Of a stretch of DNA of 22,647 nucleotides, positions 15,683 to 22,647 are shown piece after piece (positions within the stretch are counted from its first letter, which is position 1; each line of letters opens with the position of its first letter). Position numbers and translations under genes: made by a program. The notes under the pieces were generated by a model. The model had not been told where the DNA came from, made no database searches, and worked only from the letters and a program-made list of their open reading frames with translations. This DNA is from Promethearchaeota archaeon (GTDB taxonomy: Archaea; Asgardarchaeota; Lokiarchaeia; Sigynarchaeales; SOKP01). The stretch covers positions 1 to 22,647 of the forward strand of contig WJIN01000317.1 in assembly GCA_014730295.1 (NCBI GenBank), written 5' to 3'.

Positions 15683-16237
15683 CTAATTTTTATTATCTCC
15701 GTTCAAGATAAGTTTCTGTGAAAATTCATGTTCTCTTTGTAAAGTCCATTTAACTGGACATGATTCCGCGATTGCGTCTAAAGCTCGTTGAATTCGTTCT
15801 TTAGTCTCAACAGTATGAATATACCACGTATAGCTTATATCATAAAATCCGGGTAAGTTTTCTTTTTCTTTAAGCAATACACTCCTTTTATCATATTTTG
15901 CTCGAACTTCTACCTTTACTGAGCTGACCTCGAGATTCATAAAGGAAAAATAGAGCATAGCGCTTAATTCTAAACAGTTGGCGAACGCTCCGAGCAAGGT
16001 CTGCATTGGATTAGGGGCTTTTCCTGTTCCACCAAGATTTTCTGGCTCATCGCAATATAGCTTATAATCACCAATAGAGGCTTTTACGTATAAATTACTT
16101 ATTTGTTCAGATGTCACAATCATATCCTGAATAAATGCAGCATCTCCCTCTTTAGTATATCCGAGTTTTCTGATTTGGTTAAATCTTTCAAGGTATCGAT
16201 TTATCGATTCTTCCGATATCAAGTTTTTTCCAGTCAT
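15683..16237 (-). CDS. OsmC/Ohr-family thiol peroxidase-like protein
   Basis: The 184-residue protein has the OsmC-type core: LYCDEPENLGGTGKAPNPMQ, then LLGAFANCLELSAML with Cys88, and later ESCPVKWTL with Cys150. The Cys pair about 60 residues apart is the catalytic dithiol of OsmC/Ohr, which reduces organic hydroperoxides. An N-terminal extension of about 45 residues precedes the domain. OsmC-like proteins also occur with uncharacterised roles, so peroxide reduction is likely but not certain. No Shine-Dalgarno site precedes the ATG; a TATA-like CTTAATAGTT about 33 nt upstream suggests a short or absent leader. The neighbouring flavoprotein pseudogene is a possible former redox partner, but that is inference only. 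Confidence 0.88.
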   Translation of the reverse strand: MTGKNLISEESINRYLERFNQIRKLGYTKEGDAAFIQDMIVTSEQISNLYVKASIGDYKLYCDEPENLGGTGKAPNPMQTLLGAFANCLELSAMLYFSFMNLEVSSVKVEVRAKYDKRSVLLKEKENLPGFYDISYTWYIHTVETKERIQRALDAIAESCPVKWTLQREHEFSQKLILNGDNKN

Positions 16238-16589
16238 AGTAAAGTAAATTCAAGATTTCTAATAACTATTAAGCTTGGACAAAGACTAGTAGAAAAAACT
16301 TTATTTTTTAGATTGTGATTATTTTATGATATCCAGGACACATCACTTGCCAAACCAATCTCGCTCTCACTCATAATAAAATCGGTGTAAAAATGAAACT
16401 TAAGGAGATTAACGATTGAAAGTTCTCTAGGATATGAAGAACCTTTCTTTGTGGAAGAATTCTAAATCAGTATTCACAAAAAAAATCGTAATGAAAAAAT
16501 TAAGAAAATTTTTTTAATTACTTTTTTTATCTATATTTTGTTTTACAACCCATATACAATCAATTAATTATGTTTCCCATACGAAAAAT
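16238..16589. other. Divergent intergenic region, no gene seen
   Basis: This A/T-rich stretch lies between the OsmC gene (minus) and the two-domain longin-like gene (plus). Only very short frames are present. A TATA-like CATATACAA near 16551 stands about 35 nt before the ATG at 16590. No convincing RNA gene or strong inverted repeat was found. Confidence 0.5.
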
Positions 16590-17615
16590 ATGATAAAAGA
16601 AGTACATATTATTCATCGAGATTCGGGGGTTCCCTTAGTCCATGTGGACCTATATGACTTGGATGACCATTTGAATGTACCCTCTGCCATGTTTTCGGGG
16701 GCGCTCCAAGGCATACGTTCATTCTTGCGCGAAGCAAATATCGGTGATTTAACCAAATTTATGACCGAAGAAAACAAGATCGAAGTTAAGATAGAAGAAG
16801 GTGTCGTAGTGGCGATAGTTGCTGACAGAAAAGAACCTTCGGATCAAGTCGTAGAGGATATCGCGGATGATCTCGGAGAGTTATTCGTTCGGCAATACAA
16901 AGGAGATATTAAGGACTTTGATGGAGAGATTGCGAAGTTTGAACCCTTCATTACAGAAGTCGAAAATTATATTCGAGTTGTCGAGGAAGACGGAGAAGAA
17001 ACAGACCAAGAGACTGAAGTAGATAAATCTGTAGCTGGAAAAAAAGCACAAGAAACCTCGAAATCTCATCTGAACTTGTTATTCGAGTGGGTAAAAAATC
17101 GCTATGAACCCGATGCTGAAATTGACAAAAATGTATTAGTTTGCTGTCCTCCCGATAAAGAGGAGCTTTCGGTTGATATTCTTCTTGAAGGCGGCAAACG
17201 TAAAATGAATAGATTAGATTCTTGGTTAGGAAAAAGGATGGCAAAAGGAGGGATCAGAAATATCGTATTCATAATAGAATTAGGCCCTTCACACGGTCCC
17301 GCACAGATTCGGAAGATATTAGAAAAGGCTTTACACTTGGGAGATTCCGATTATACCGATGATTCTGAAATTTATCCTTGGTTTCCTTCTGAAATAGCTT
17401 TTTTTGGACCAAATCTCAAAAGGGATTCATTTTATGGTTTAGAGGATATCATAACGACCTATAAAGGTGAGCATATTATCGTTCCATACTATGCAGGTCA
17501 TATTCACCGTGAGCATTCTCCGCATCATGCATTTTATAGGTGTAAAATCTCTGGGTGGAGATGGAACCAAAATCCAATTACAATCGATAACGTTCCTATT
17601 CAAATTTTCCCTTGA
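16590..17615 (+). CDS. Longin-like domain fused to an unrecognised C-terminal domain
   Basis: Residues 1-130 resemble the single-domain protein at 13296-13718: strand VHIIHRDSGVPLVHV, helix SAMFSGALQGIRSFL, strands IEVKIEEGVVVAIVA, helices VEDIADDLGELFVRQY, then FDGEIAKFEPFITEVENYI. A highly acidic, charged linker (about 131-160) follows. The second domain (about 160-341) has an alpha/beta look, with strands NVLVCCPP (Cys185-Cys186) and NIVFIIELG. Its C-terminal part carries a His cluster, with His304, His306, His309, His312 and His313, and Cys318 beyond. I do not recognise this domain. The His/Cys cluster could bind metal, and the domain could be an enzyme or a protein-binding module; neither is shown. 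It has no membrane helix and is probably cytosolic. It is transcribed away from the OsmC gene. Confidence 0.6.
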   Translation: MIKEVHIIHRDSGVPLVHVDLYDLDDHLNVPSAMFSGALQGIRSFLREANIGDLTKFMTEENKIEVKIEEGVVVAIVADRKEPSDQVVEDIADDLGELFVRQYKGDIKDFDGEIAKFEPFITEVENYIRVVEEDGEETDQETEVDKSVAGKKAQETSKSHLNLLFEWVKNRYEPDAEIDKNVLVCCPPDKEELSVDILLEGGKRKMNRLDSWLGKRMAKGGIRNIVFIIELGPSHGPAQIRKILEKALHLGDSDYTDDSEIYPWFPSEIAFFGPNLKRDSFYGLEDIITTYKGEHIIVPYYAGHIHREHSPHHAFYRCKISGWRWNQNPITIDNVPIQIFP

Positions 17616-17748
17616 TTTTAATAAAAACTCAAATCTTTATATATATTCCTTTTCGACCCAACTTCCCTTCACTTTCCACTCAAACGATCACTATTAATTT
17701 TTAGATTACATTTTTTTCACCTAGAAGTTCAAAAAAATTTCTATTTAG

Positions 17749-17771
17749 AGAAAAAAGTAATAAAAAATTTA
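17749..17771 (-). terminator. T-rich terminator after the ABC permease
   Basis: On the minus strand two runs of six T's lie 6-30 nt after the permease stop. The region is convergent with the two-domain longin-like gene. Confidence 0.45.
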
Positions 17772-17776
17772 TTTAT

Positions 17777-18592
17777 TTAAACTGGGATATTTCGTTTTTG
17801 AAAGATAAGCACAGATGCTATTATCAAGGCAATTGAATAAATGGACAAAACCAACACATTGATAAAAAAGCCTTCTATAGATGCATTTACCAATAAATCA
17901 TACGTATCGTAATAATAGAAGATACTGACATATTTTATATCTCTCATAAACTCGGGGAACAATCCATAAAATTGTCCCACTGCGTAAAAGAAGATTAATA
18001 ATCCGAATCCAAGTGCTAATGCTTTCTTTCTATTAAAAATAGTCGAAAAAATGAATCCAGTTACAATCAAAGAGATCAAGTGTAGAGTTAACAAAATAAA
18101 GGCAATTGATAGGGCACCAAAATTCACATTGGAAGGATTAGTATTTGGGAATATGAAGGGTGCTGAAAATACCGCTAACATCACGAGACCCATTAGAAAT
18201 AGGAGAACGATAATGTGTCGCAATAATTTACCTAATACAAATTCCCATCTACTTATAGGTTTTGAAAGAGTAATATCGATTGTTTTCTCTTCTATTTCAG
18301 TTGGAATGTCTTGAGACGCTTTTAAAATGAAATATAATCCCATCCACATCCATGCAAAAGAAAATAAGTATACATTCATAAAACTATTATAATCGCTTAT
18401 AGAGAGTGTCCCTCCAACTAATGATTTTATCGCGTCTGGGAAATTTTGGTAAAATTCCTCTAAATCTGCAAAAAGATCTGGGTCATAGACTGTGGAAAAC
18501 CACAGAAAGAATAATGATAATAACGCACAAAAAATCAGAATCCCAAATTTATTAATGGAGATATCTCTTTTGGCAATTTGAAAAGTCTTCAT
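17777..18592 (-). CDS. ABC-2-type transporter permease
   Basis: The 271-residue protein has six predicted membrane helices (about residues 17-35, 72-90, 121-141, 155-178, 184-205, 242-262). Between helices 2 and 3 lies EEKTIDITLSKPISRWEFVLGK, the cytoplasmic coupling segment typical of ABC-2 export permeases (NatB/GldF type). The loop after helix 1 is probably extracytoplasmic. It starts 2 nt after the ATPase stop codon, and its GGAGGTG Shine-Dalgarno site lies inside the last codons of the ATPase gene, so the two are translationally coupled and form one exporter. A lipid, drug, peptide or ion substrate cannot be distinguished from sequence. Confidence 0.9.
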   Translation of the reverse strand: MKTFQIAKRDISINKFGILIFCALLSLFFLWFSTVYDPDLFADLEEFYQNFPDAIKSLVGGTLSISDYNSFMNVYLFSFAWMWMGLYFILKASQDIPTEIEEKTIDITLSKPISRWEFVLGKLLRHIIVLLFLMGLVMLAVFSAPFIFPNTNPSNVNFGALSIAFILLTLHLISLIVTGFIFSTIFNRKKALALGFGLLIFFYAVGQFYGLFPEFMRDIKYVSIFYYYDTYDLLVNASIEGFFINVLVLSIYSIALIIASVLIFQKRNIPV

Positions 18593-18594
18593 TC

Positions 18595-19530
18595 CTATAC
18601 ACCTCCTTTATAATATTGCATAAATATGTTCTCCAGCGATGAATGTTTAATTGTAAAATCTCTGATTGACTCGCCATTCCATTTATTATCACTTATCACA
18701 GATAATAGCTCTCGACTTTCTTTTGGAGGGATAGTAAACACGAGGTGTGAGCCTAAGCCATATTCAATTTGAGCTTCCGGATATTTGGATTCTAAAAGAG
18801 ACTTAAATTGTTGCATCGCATCATTAGATATAAAATCAAGATCAAATTCCTTAAGACTCTTATCCTTAAGCTCTTGTACGCTGGAGATTTCAATGATTTT
18901 CCCTTGTCGGATGATAGCCACATTGTCACAGAATTGCTCCACTTCAGGCAGGACATGGCTTGAAAGGAATATAGTGCATTTTGAGCGTTCTTGCCGTTCC
19001 TTTACAATTTCATAAAATTCTTTCTGCATGAGCGGGTCCAAACCGCTAGTTGGTTCATCCATTATTAAAATATCAAACTTCCCCATCAGAGCAGAGATTA
19101 CTCCAACTTTTTGTTTGTTTCCTTTACTTAAGTGTCCCATCTTACGTTCTAAGTCTAATTCAAGTCTGTCAGCTAACCCTTTTACATAATTCCAATCAAT
19201 ATCCATATCATAGAGTTTCATAAAATGCTGAAAAAGATCCATGGCATTCATCGTTTTATATAAACCGAGCTCTCCAGGAAGATATCCAATATTATTGCGA
19301 TATTCAACATCATAGACTGGAGTAATTTTTTCCCGTTGGATATGGATTTCTCCCTCGTCAGGGTGTAGAAATCCCAAGATACACCGAATGGTGGTGGTCT
19401 TTCCCGCACCATTTGGACCTAGAAATCCAAATCGCGCACCTTGAGGTACCGTAAAGGATATACCGTCGACTGCTTTCACTGTCCCCCTATTGTAATACTT
19501 TTTTAAATTCTTTACTTCAATCGCGTTCAA
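18595..19530 (-). CDS. ABC transporter ATP-binding protein
   Basis: All nucleotide-binding motifs are present: Walker A GPNGAGKTT (38-46), the Q-loop region GYLPGELGLY (82-91, with Glu at the position usually Gln, as is common in this subfamily), signature LSKGNKQKV (134-142, a variant of LSGGQ), Walker B ILIMDEP (154-160, Glu159), D-loop SGLD and the switch His in SSHVLPE. A C-terminal extension of about 90 residues (from 220) is typical of ABC-2 exporters. At 311 residues it is of normal length. The start is TTG at 19530; an in-frame stop lies two codons upstream, and the N-terminus NAIEVKNLKKYY is where the family normally begins. It is divergent from two GbsR/MarR-like regulators. Confidence 0.92.
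   Translation of the reverse strand: MNAIEVKNLKKYYNRGTVKAVDGISFTVPQGARFGFLGPNGAGKTTTIRCILGFLHPDEGEIHIQREKITPVYDVEYRNNIGYLPGELGLYKTMNAMDLFQHFMKLYDMDIDWNYVKGLADRLELDLERKMGHLSKGNKQKVGVISALMGKFDILIMDEPTSGLDPLMQKEFYEIVKERQERSKCTIFLSSHVLPEVEQFCDNVAIIRQGKIIEISSVQELKDKSLKEFDLDFISNDAMQQFKSLLESKYPEAQIEYGLGSHLVFTIPPKESRELLSVISDNKWNGESIRDFTIKHSSLENIFMQYYKGGV
18600..18606 (-). promoter_or_regulatory. Shine-Dalgarno site of the permease inside the ATPase gene
   Basis: GGAGGTG on the minus strand, 7 nt before the permease ATG and overlapping the final Gly-Gly-Val codons of the ATPase. Confidence 0.65.
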
Positions 19531-19596
19531 TTCTTAGATCATCTCATAAAATATTATTTTTCATTTATTTTGAAAAATGTTATTAATCTGACTATC

Positions 19597-19616
19597 AAAT
19601 ATTATCTAGAATATTT
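19597..19616. promoter_or_regulatory. Imperfect palindrome in the ABC/regulator divergent region
   Basis: AAATATT (19597-19603) and AATATTT (19610-19616) are exact inverse complements around a 6-nt centre overlapping TCTAGA. It lies about 70 nt upstream of the ABC ATPase start. A possible regulator site; chance is not excluded given the base composition. Confidence 0.35.
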
Positions 19617-19634
19617 AAGCATTTTCATTCGTGC

Positions 19635-19659
19635 TGAATTTCAGAAGATGTGAAATTCA
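19635..19659. promoter_or_regulatory. Candidate operator: perfect 9-bp inverted repeat
   Basis: TGAATTTCA (19635-19643) and TGAAATTCA (19651-19659) are exact inverse complements with a 7-nt spacer; centre-to-centre distance is 16 nt. The repeat lies between the divergent exporter and the regulator pair, upstream of the TATA box of the regulators. The size and place fit a dimeric winged-helix repressor such as the GbsR/MarR-like proteins encoded next to it. Binding is inference. Confidence 0.5.
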
Positions 19660-19713
19660 AAAATATTTAAAAATGCAAAATATTATATTATATATAGAAA
19701 GAATAAATTATGT

Positions 19714-19725
19714 GGATATATAAAT
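19714..19725 (+). promoter_or_regulatory. TATA box of the regulator operon
   Basis: GGATATATAAAT is centred about 33 nt before the ATG at 19753, so the leader should be only a few bases long. Confidence 0.45.
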
Positions 19726-19752
19726 TATTGACTTATCAAATTTTAGAGATTT

Positions 19753-20532
19753 ATGGTGGAGCAAGACGAATTAGAGAAAATAGCCGACTTAACAAGAAAA
19801 ATATCTCTCAATTATTTGAAAACCTTTAATAGTGGAAATATTGAATATCTAAAAGAAAAATTAGAAGATTTGCTAACAAATCCACTATGGAATGATAGCA
19901 CATTTTTTCAATTAAAAGAGGTATATAATAAATTAAAGCTCAATGAGAGTACGCGAGAAGAATTATGGAATGTTATTGAAGATGAAGTTCAATCTTCTTA
20001 TTCTAAATTTCTAAAAAGGAAACCTCATATATATGAAGGTAAAATTAAAGAATTTGAAGATAGACTTATAAAATTTTTTGTACAAGCGGGTAAACTGAAA
20101 GGTCAAAATGTTACTTTTTCTACGATAATTGGATATTTTTTGATCCACAAAAGTTTAACACAAGATCAAGTTAAGGAACTTACGGGATTCTCGAAAGGGA
20201 GTGTATCAATTAATTTAAGTCTTTTAGAAGATTATGGTTTTTTGAAAAAGAAGTTAATTAAGGGAACTCGCAAATACTTATATTCTTTCGGAGGAGATTT
20301 TTCCCAGCTTTCTATGGATACGGGTACATTTAAAAAGGAAATTAATAGAAATGCGGTTACCTTTTTCCAATCTAAGATCAAAATATTAAATGAATATAAG
20401 GATAAGAAAGGATACGAAATATTATCTGAAAGATTGAATGGTATTATGAGTTTTTTAGAAATTCATAAAAAATTAATAGAACATATTGTGAATTCAGAAT
20501 TTATCAAGAAAATCGCAAAAGGGAAACTATGA
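19753..20532 (+). CDS. GbsR/MarR-like winged-helix transcription regulator, long paralogue
   Basis: The 259-residue protein has a helical N-terminal part (1-95, unrecognised). A GbsR-like winged helix follows: helix FFVQAGKLKG, TIIGYFLIHKSLTQDQV, recognition helix TGFSKGSVSINLSLLEDYG (145-162) and a wing with basic residues (KKKLIKGTRKY). SKGSVS is the hallmark of GbsR-type recognition helices. A C-terminal helical region, probably for dimerisation, completes it. The gene is divergent from the ABC exporter, with an inverted repeat between them, so control of that exporter and of itself is the obvious hypothesis. It overlaps the next gene by 4 nt (ATGA). The signal sensed is unknown. Confidence 0.82.
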   Translation: MVEQDELEKIADLTRKISLNYLKTFNSGNIEYLKEKLEDLLTNPLWNDSTFFQLKEVYNKLKLNESTREELWNVIEDEVQSSYSKFLKRKPHIYEGKIKEFEDRLIKFFVQAGKLKGQNVTFSTIIGYFLIHKSLTQDQVKELTGFSKGSVSINLSLLEDYGFLKKKLIKGTRKYLYSFGGDFSQLSMDTGTFKKEINRNAVTFFQSKIKILNEYKDKKGYEILSERLNGIMSFLEIHKKLIEHIVNSEFIKKIAKGKL

Positions 20533-21053
20533 ATAGTAAAATAGTAGAATTTGATGAAGAAATAGAAGAACTTGAACAAGAAATCGTAAATTTTCTCTTG
20601 AACAAATCCTACTTTTTTACAGGGCAGAAATCAGCCTTTGCGATCATTAAATCTTATTTCATTACGAGAAAGCATCTAACCCAAGAGATGCTCCATAATC
20701 TGACGGGGCTTTCTCGAGGTACTATATCTCAAGAATTAAATAAACTCCTTGAAGATGGTTTAATACGGAAAAGTCATATTTCAAGCACAGGAGAGATAAC
20801 ATACACACTTGATTCAGTGGAATTTGCATTTGTGCATGCTTTTTATAACGCGCAGAAAGAAATTGTAGAATTTGGAAGGGAATTAACTAAACTAAAAGAA
20901 GAGATTGAGGAAAGTAAAGAACTCGTAAAGAATTCAAAGGGATTTAATCAAATCTCTCAAATTGTGAATCTTTTAACATTATCTGTACCATTTTCATTAG
21001 AATTATATAAAATGTTGGAAGAAGAATTCCATGATTTAAAGCGAGAAAAATAA
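20529..21053 (+). CDS. GbsR/MarR-like winged-helix transcription regulator, short paralogue
   Basis: The 174-residue protein matches the second part of the preceding one. A helix ends in FFTGQKSAFA, AIIKSYFITRKHLTQEML follows, and the recognition helix TGLSRGTISQELNKLLEDG (59-77) precedes the wing KSHISSTGEITYTL and a long C-terminal coiled-coil-like helix (EIVEFGRELTKLKEEIEE). It lacks the extra N-terminal region of its neighbour. The ATG overlaps the stop of the upstream gene (ATGA), implying translational coupling and roughly equal amounts, which would suit a heterodimer. The wing is less basic than in the longer paralogue, so one subunit may contact DNA more strongly; that is speculation. 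Confidence 0.8.
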   Translation: MNSKIVEFDEEIEELEQEIVNFLLNKSYFFTGQKSAFAIIKSYFITRKHLTQEMLHNLTGLSRGTISQELNKLLEDGLIRKSHISSTGEITYTLDSVEFAFVHAFYNAQKEIVEFGRELTKLKEEIEESKELVKNSKGFNQISQIVNLLTLSVPFSLELYKMLEEEFHDLKREK

Positions 21054-21133
21054 AACAAGGATTCTTAATTTTTTAAAAATAGAGTATTAAACAATCCAAA
21101 ATAATTCTTGAGAAAGAAATCGATATAGCAAGT

Positions 21134-21559
21134 TCAGTTAATTTCCATCGATTTTAGTAAAATCCATACGGGGGGAACTTTCTTGAGACCCTTTTCTTTT
21201 AGTTTATTTAATAGAACTTGAAAATTTTTGAAAAATCTTTCTCTATATAAACAAATCCCTTCATCAATGGAATCTAATATGGAAACTACACCTTCATAAA
21301 ACATATTTTCAAACTCAGTAGGAGTATAGCAAAATGCATCTAAACCTAATCCCAGATTAAAATGATAATTATTATATATTACTTTTGAACGATCTGAAAA
21401 CTTTTTCTCAAAATCTCCAATAAATATAAGATCAATATCACTATAAGGCATCGCTTCATTACGTGCTTGGGAGCCGAATAGAATAACACATTCTAAATCT
21501 ATTCTTTTTTTTACCTTTTTAACTAGATTCTTTATTGAATCAATCAATTCATTAAGCAT
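21134..21559 (-). CDS. MNT-type nucleotidyltransferase domain protein
   Basis: Residues 28-45 carry the pol-beta-superfamily signature FGSQARNEAMPYSDIDLI: Gly29-Ser30 and the two metal-binding acids Asp41 and Asp43. A third acid, Asp74 in LGLDAFCYTP, fits the third carboxylate. The 141-residue length matches minimal MNT proteins. These usually form a type VII toxin-antitoxin pair with a HEPN RNase, which they inactivate by adenylylation. No HEPN gene (R-x4-6-H motif) was found adjacent, so this is an orphan or has a different role. The next locus is a truncated TnpB, so a partner gene may have been lost with that rearrangement. Confidence 0.88.
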   Translation of the reverse strand: MLNELIDSIKNLVKKVKKRIDLECVILFGSQARNEAMPYSDIDLIFIGDFEKKFSDRSKVIYNNYHFNLGLGLDAFCYTPTEFENMFYEGVVSILDSIDEGICLYRERFFKNFQVLLNKLKEKGLKKVPPVWILLKSMEIN

Positions 21560-21611
21560 TTTTCTTCTCTCTTCTTAAAAATTCTAATCTTTATCTATTT
21601 CAAATTCATAT

Positions 21612-22619
21612 TTAACACTCTTTTACTCTTTTTTGTGCTTTATAGGTTAAGAATTCGACAAACCTTCCCAACGAGCCCGTGTTTTGTATGGGATGGTTCA
21701 GGGTTTTATTTGCCTTATTTTGTTTAGGAGATTTAGTGGGTTCTTTCTTTCGTGCCATCTCTTTTGCATTAAGGTCGCCTACAATAATCGTATTTACTTT
21801 CGTGTTCTCCACGATTTGCTTGGAAATCTTGTGCTGGAAGTCCCTTAATTGATTGGCACATTTTTCTTTCATTTTACAGAGCTTTTGGTGATATTTGTTC
21901 CATCTATTCGACCCTTTCTTGCAATGATCTCGTTTGGATTGCACTTCCCGAATCGTATCTTTCCAAAGAGGTCTGCTCTCCTGTTTTCGATGTGGATGAA
22001 TTTGCCGTCCAGATTAACAGCACTTACTATATTTGAAATACCGAGATCGATGGCTTGGGATTTTCCGTTATCTTCATATTCCGACTTGTGAAATTCGTAG
22101 GTAATGGAGACACACCATCTCCCTTTTTCGGTAAATAAGTCAATCTGTTTTACCTTTTCTGTTTCTTTTTTGATGGGATAATGAGAAATATCGAATTCTA
22201 ACGGTGTTTTTGAGGGATGTTTATGGGAAAAGGAAATATGATTGCTTTCAATAGCAAACCCGCTCTGGTTATAGCATAAGGTCGTAAAATAGGACTTTCC
22301 CTTGTATTTTGGCGGTCTTGCGTCTTTATCCTCGTTCTTCCATAGGCTAAAAAAGGATTTATAGTCTCCATCGAGGTTTCTAAGCACCATTTGGAGCACT
22401 TTGGAATAAACCTATCTATATTTGTGGTAATCGGTTCTGTTGCTCCGTGTAGGTAATGTAGTCCCTCCCTTCTTTTGGCGTCTCTTTTTGCGTTCTCCAA
22501 TTTTCGATACGATCCGAGAGTGCGAAGTTATAAATCAAACGGCACTTTTCGGACAAGTCCCAAAGCACTTCTAATTGCTCTTGGGTGGGGAATATCCGAA
22601 TCTTTTGACTTAATTGCAC
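21612..22619 (-). pseudogene. tnpB: Decayed IS200/IS605-family TnpB (OrfB), C-terminus missing
   Basis: Three frames together give a TnpB. The GTG start at 22619, with GAGGAG 8 nt upstream, begins SQKIRIFPTQEQLEVLWDLS, the usual TnpB N-terminus. Near 22412-22418 the frame shifts, and a TAG stands in the second frame at 22412 where Trp would fit (KYR-stop-VYSKV). The second piece carries PPKYKGKSYFTT and the first RuvC motif SQAIDLGISNIVSAVN. Near 21966 a one-base loss in a T-run (CTCTTTGGAAA) shifts the frame again; restoring a T gives LFWKDTIREVQSK. The last piece has the second motif region IIVGDLNAKEM and NTGSLGRFVEFLTYKA, then stops. The zinc ribbon, third RuvC motif and right end are absent, so neither the nuclease nor its guide RNA should be functional. 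Confidence 0.88.
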
Positions 22620-22647
22620 TGTTTAATCTCCTCTCAATTAGTCTATA
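21612..22647 (-). mobile_element. Remnant of an IS200/IS605-type element
   Basis: Only the TnpB portion and about 28 nt upstream of it are visible; no TnpA (HUH Y1 transposase) is in the window. The element's right end is missing next to the nucleotidyltransferase gene, and its left end may lie beyond 22647. Confidence 0.6.

Noticed and set aside
16103..16318. 71-residue plus-strand frame over the start of the OsmC gene
   Set aside because: Mostly antisense to the OsmC coding region, with no supporting signal.
16238..16589. A structured RNA gene in the largest empty divergent gap
   Set aside because: Uniformly A/T-rich with no tRNA-like arms and no long stem visible by eye.
17467..17697. 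76-residue frame at the end of the two-domain longin-like gene
   Set aside because: Overlaps the real gene in another frame and continues into a convergent terminator region.
22198..22500. 100-residue minus-strand frame bridging the first TnpB frameshift
   Set aside because: Its sequence is out of frame with the TnpB motifs on both sides and low in plausibility; it is an artefact of overlapping frames.

Overview
The window reads as an A/T-rich archaeal chromosome segment, most likely from an Asgard (Lokiarchaeia-like) archaeon. Evidence: TATA-type promoters about 27-33 nt before several starts, a mixture of clear Shine-Dalgarno sites (GGTGA, GAGG) and apparently leaderless genes, TTG/GTG starts, two proteins with a longin-like domain, and a V4R (TRAPP/Bet3-like) protein. 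No rRNA, tRNA or CRISPR array was seen. The assignment is inference; there is no marker gene that fixes the lineage.

Layout. (1) 1-4596, plus strand: three tandem paralogous units of a membrane-anchored, Asn-sequon-rich surface protein (copies A, B, C). A is cut by the window edge, B has lost its stop codon and is fused to C, and C carries an out-of-frame internal deletion. (2) 4650-8967, minus strand: a GNAT acetyltransferase, a crotonase-family enoyl-CoA hydratase and two paralogous 3-hydroxyacyl-CoA dehydrogenases; the last three cover two consecutive steps of beta-oxidation or the reverse butyrate-type pathway. (3) 9330-11884, plus: two paralogous site-2 membrane metalloproteases with C-terminal CBS domains. 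(4) 11990-13718, minus: a longin-like protein, translationally coupled to a seven-helix membrane protein, followed by a V4R/Bet3-like protein. In eukaryotes the Bet3 and longin folds build the TRAPP core, so this pairing is the most intriguing part of the window. (5) 13895-16237: an alpha/alpha-toroid-like protein of unknown activity, a dead flavin-reductase gene with three in-frame stops, and an OsmC-family protein. (6) 16590-17615: a longin-like domain fused to an unrecognised C-terminal domain. (7) 17777-21053: an ABC-2 exporter (ATPase plus permease, minus strand) divergent from two overlapping GbsR/MarR-like regulators, with a perfect 9-bp inverted repeat between them. (8) 21134-22619: a MNT-type nucleotidyltransferase and a decayed IS200/IS605 TnpB lacking its C-terminus.

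How the genes fit together: the ABC/regulator block looks like a self-contained regulated exporter; the crotonase and dehydrogenases are a catabolic set, each with its own Shine-Dalgarno site and intergenic gap rather than one tight operon; the longin/7TM/V4R cluster is a candidate membrane-associated complex. Three loci (surface copy C, flavin reductase, TnpB) are pseudogenes, each showing stops or frameshifts that can be located exactly. All identifications come from reading motifs by eye; no database search was run.
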